In this document: piece by piece, positions 62,221 to 64,000 of the stretch | Numbering within the stretch: position 1 is the first letter of the stretch | Layout of the letters: every line of letters starts with the position of its first letter | DNA from: Castellaniella caeni NBRC 101664 | Lineage (GTDB): Bacteria; Pseudomonadota; Gammaproteobacteria; Burkholderiales; Burkholderiaceae_B | Assembly (NCBI RefSeq): GCF_001592225.1 | Contig: NZ_BCWN01000012.1 | Coordinates: 33,464-97,463 of the forward strand | Direction of reading: 5' to 3' | DNA length: 64,000 bases | Position numbers and translations under genes: made by a program | The notes under the pieces: model-generated | What the model saw: the letters and a program-made list of their open reading frames with translations, nothing else | Told to the model about the DNA's origin: nothing | Database searches by the model: none

Positions 62221-63009
62221 TCAGGCGTAGTAGACGGAGTCGTAGTGGCCCACCACGGCGTGGTGGGTAACGGTGCGACCGGGGCGCACCCAATGCAGCT
62301 GGTATCCCGGCGGCTCGAAGCGGGCGGCCAAAGGCGCGGAGGGCACGAGATTGAGTTGAATCTGCTGCACCGTGCTGGGGCAGGTGCAGGCAAGCACTCC
62401 ACCCACCTGGCACATCATGGTGCGATGCAGGTGGCCGCACAGAATACGTTCGATATTGTGATGGCCCGCAACGATTCGCGCAAACTCGTCACGGCCTTCA
62501 AGCAGGCCGATGGCATCCATGGGGTGGATGCCCGTCTCGAACGGCGGGTGGTGCATGAGCACGACGGTCGGCGCTGCCGGGGCTTCGGCCAGGCGGTCTG
62601 CCAGCCACTGCAGGCGCGCCGCGCACAAGGCCCCGTGGCCCTTGCCAGGCACGGTGGTGTCCAGCGCCACCAGGCGCACTGGCCAGGCATCGTCCACGTA
62701 CTGGATGAACCGCGCGTCCACCCCCAGTTCGGCCAGCTCGGGAAACGCCGCGCGCAGCTGCCCCGTGTGGTCGTGGTTGCCCGGGATCAACCGGTAGGGC
62801 ATCTCCAGGCGCGCCAGACCGGCGCGCAGCAGCGCGTATTCATCCGGCGCACCGTGCTCGGTGAGGTCGCCCGTGACGACGACGAGATCGGGGCGCGTCG
62901 GCAACTGCCTGAGGCTATCGACGGCCTGGCGCAAGTGTTCGGCGGGCAGGATGCCATCCGGCCCGGGCTGGTGCTGCAGGTGCAGGTCGGTGATCTGGGC
63001 AATCAGCAT
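62221..63009 (-). CDS. Calcineurin-like phosphodiesterase, probably GpdQ-type glycerophosphodiesterase
   Basis: 262 aa with all five metallophosphoesterase motifs: DLHL (D-x-H, residues 8-10), VVTGDLTEHG, LIPGNHDH, VLMHHPPFE and ILCGHLHRTM. The spacing and the stretch CPSTVQQIQLNLVPS closely resemble the class III cyclic-nucleotide/glycerophosphodiester phosphodiesterases CpdA and GpdQ. In the ugp operon it would stand in for UgpQ, cleaving imported glycerophosphodiesters to glycerol-3-phosphate and an alcohol (inference from context). It overlaps the preceding HAD gene by 7 bp. Confidence 0.9.
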   Translation of the reverse strand: MLIAQITDLHLQHQPGPDGILPAEHLRQAVDSLRQLPTRPDLVVVTGDLTEHGAPDEYALLRAGLARLEMPYRLIPGNHDHTGQLRAAFPELAELGVDARFIQYVDDAWPVRLVALDTTVPGKGHGALCAARLQWLADRLAEAPAAPTVVLMHHPPFETGIHPMDAIGLLEGRDEFARIVAGHHNIERILCGHLHRTMMCQVGGVLACTCPSTVQQIQLNLVPSAPLAARFEPPGYQLHWVRPGRTVTHHAVVGHYDSVYYA

Positions 63010-63851
63010 GGCGGCATATCCACGGCAAGCGGCACGCGCGGCGCGGGCAACTGCCGAGCCCCCGCACGGGCGGCCAGAACGTAATCGGCCATTTCGACGA
63101 AACCGTCGCCATAGGCCGCCTCGCAGACCCAGCGCGGCGTGTGCGCCATGGATGCCAGGTGGGGCCGGATGTTGGCCACGCCAAACGTCAGCGCCGTCTC
63201 GCCGAACATGGTCTCGTCGTTGGGGGCATCGCCGATGAACAGCACCCGCGCGGCGCGATCGGTCGTGATGGCGAAATCCTGTTCGAGCACCTGTCGAGCC
63301 ATGGTGGCCTTGTCGTGCTCGCCAAACCAGGCATTGACGTGGATCGAGCTGGCCCGCGCGTGGGCGCCCGCCGCCTGGAAGGTGTCGATGAGCACCCGCA
63401 CCTGCTCGCGCGGCAGCGGGGGGATGTCCTGGGCGTGATCCACCGCCACGTCCACCAGGCGGTAATCCTGATCGAGCGCCAGGCGCGCGGCGGGCACGCG
63501 CTCGATGGCCTGGTGGGCAATCGCCAGCAGGCGCTGCTGGTCGGCGCGCAAGGCATTCAGCGGGCGTACGAAGCGGCGTTCAAGCCCGCCATCACGCCGC
63601 ATCCGGAAACGGAAGGCGCCGCTCTCGCCGATCACCGCAGCCACCGGCCAGGCGCGCACCAGGTGATCGCACCAGCCCGCGCAGCCGCCGGTGACGGGCA
63701 CCACGCGCACGCCAGCCTCGGCCAGACGCGCCAGGGCGTCGAGGGTGCGCGCCGACAGCCGCCCGCGGTGGGTCAGCGTATCGTCTACGTCGGTGAAGAT
63801 GAGGTCAACCCCGGACAGCCGAGAAAGGTCGGCAGCGGTAAACGTGGTCAT
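63003..63851 (-). CDS. HAD-family (Cof/MPGP-like) sugar-phosphate phosphatase
   Basis: 282 aa HAD-IIB-like phosphatase. Motif I FTDVDDTLTHRG has nucleophile Asp21 and acid Asp23, motif II is VPVTGGC, and motif IV is FIGDAPNDETMFG near residue 210. The C2-type cap between motifs II and III is similar to mannosyl-3-phosphoglycerate or sucrose-phosphate phosphatases. As first gene of a Pho-box-driven ugp operon it may dephosphorylate glycerol-3-phosphate or another sugar phosphate to release Pi (inference). The start has a GGAG RBS 5 bp upstream. Confidence 0.88.
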   Translation of the reverse strand: MTTFTAADLSRLSGVDLIFTDVDDTLTHRGRLSARTLDALARLAEAGVRVVPVTGGCAGWCDHLVRAWPVAAVIGESGAFRFRMRRDGGLERRFVRPLNALRADQQRLLAIAHQAIERVPAARLALDQDYRLVDVAVDHAQDIPPLPREQVRVLIDTFQAAGAHARASSIHVNAWFGEHDKATMARQVLEQDFAITTDRAARVLFIGDAPNDETMFGETALTFGVANIRPHLASMAHTPRWVCEAAYGDGFVEMADYVLAARAGARQLPAPRVPLAVDMPPC

Positions 63852-63876
63852 GCATACTCCGAATCAATAACTTAGC

Positions 63877-63910
63877 ATTATGACTGGAAAATATGACGGT
63901 ATTACGACTA
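63877..63910 (-). promoter_or_regulatory. Pho box and -10 of the phosphatase/ugp operon
   Basis: On the minus strand two 11-bp-spaced half-sites, TAGTCGTAATA and CCGTCAT (63910-63893), match the Pho box CTGTCAT-N4-CTGTCA at about 14 of 18 positions. Ten bases further on comes CATAAT (63882-63877), a 5-of-6 -10. That spacing is exactly the arrangement of PhoB-activated promoters. It lies 26 bp before the first gene's start. Confidence 0.65.
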
Positions 63911-64000
63911 GTTCTTAGGATGTTTGGGCTTAGCTCACCGTTATGACAGCGGCCTGCCCGCCCACGATCGGGCGCACAAAAGACAAAGCCCCTGAAGCGA
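63911..64000. other. Right edge, nothing recognised
   Basis: AT-richer intergenic DNA beyond the Pho box. The last bases may belong to a neighbouring terminator or gene lying outside the window; nothing can be supported. Confidence 0.3.

Overview
The window looks like a stretch of chromosome from a high-GC betaproteobacterium of the order Burkholderiales, most likely family Alcaligenaceae (Bordetella/Achromobacter/Castellaniella-like). This is inferred from base composition, protein flavour, and the order decarboxylase - dcd - tamB - tamA - apbC // metG, which I associate with that family. No rRNA, CRISPR array, complete prophage or insertion sequence was found. There is one tRNA, Leu(CAA).

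Layout. 1-12219 is core genome: an Orn/Lys/Arg decarboxylase cut by the window edge, dcd, the TamB/TamA envelope assembly pair coupled to the Fe-S carrier apbC, a small membrane protein and metG. 12271-24271 is the most interesting block. A divergent GntR/FCD regulator faces an 11-gene catabolic operon: PF06684 'amino acid synthesis' protein, alpha/beta hydrolase, flavin reductase, luciferase-like flavin monooxygenase, aldehyde dehydrogenase, NIPSNAP protein, four-gene PotFGHI-like ABC importer, NCS1 nucleobase-type permease and isochorismatase-like amidohydrolase. By enzyme class it mirrors the Rut pyrimidine ring-opening pathway without being it, and probably imports, ring-opens and oxidises an unknown N-heterocycle.

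24295-29672 holds a K+ channel and a metal-efflux locus (CDF exporter, CadR/PbrR-type MerR regulator, His-rich P-type ATPase with a textbook MerR promoter). 29733-36147 holds a LysR regulator, a DsbA-like protein, a META lipoprotein and the efeUOB iron-uptake operon behind a Fur-box-like site. 36174-39474 has a LuxR regulator divergent from an ethanolamine-permease-like APC transporter and an SDR, with a 22-bp interrupted palindrome between them.

39475-41777, next to the 3' end of tRNA-Leu, is a patchwork: a strongly promoted 45-aa ORF, a FrnE-like DsbA protein, a shrunken BKACE pseudogene, a HicAB toxin-antitoxin pair and a small phage-like ORF. It looks like the scar of a mobile element. 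41905-53632 carries serine catabolism (GlxA-type regulator, sdaA, RhtA-like exporter), a thioesterase/flavin oxidoreductase pair, nadE, ilvD, a Crp/Fnr regulator and ppc. ppc is followed by three hairpins and by carbonic anhydrase, which can supply bicarbonate to it. 54564-58166 has a NUDIX hydrolase, a YcnI plus CopC-CopD copper module and a free-methionine-sulfoxide reductase. 58144-63851 is a ugp-type glycerol-phosphate importer operon led by a HAD phosphatase and a GpdQ-like phosphodiesterase, with a well-placed Pho-box-like promoter at 63877-63910.
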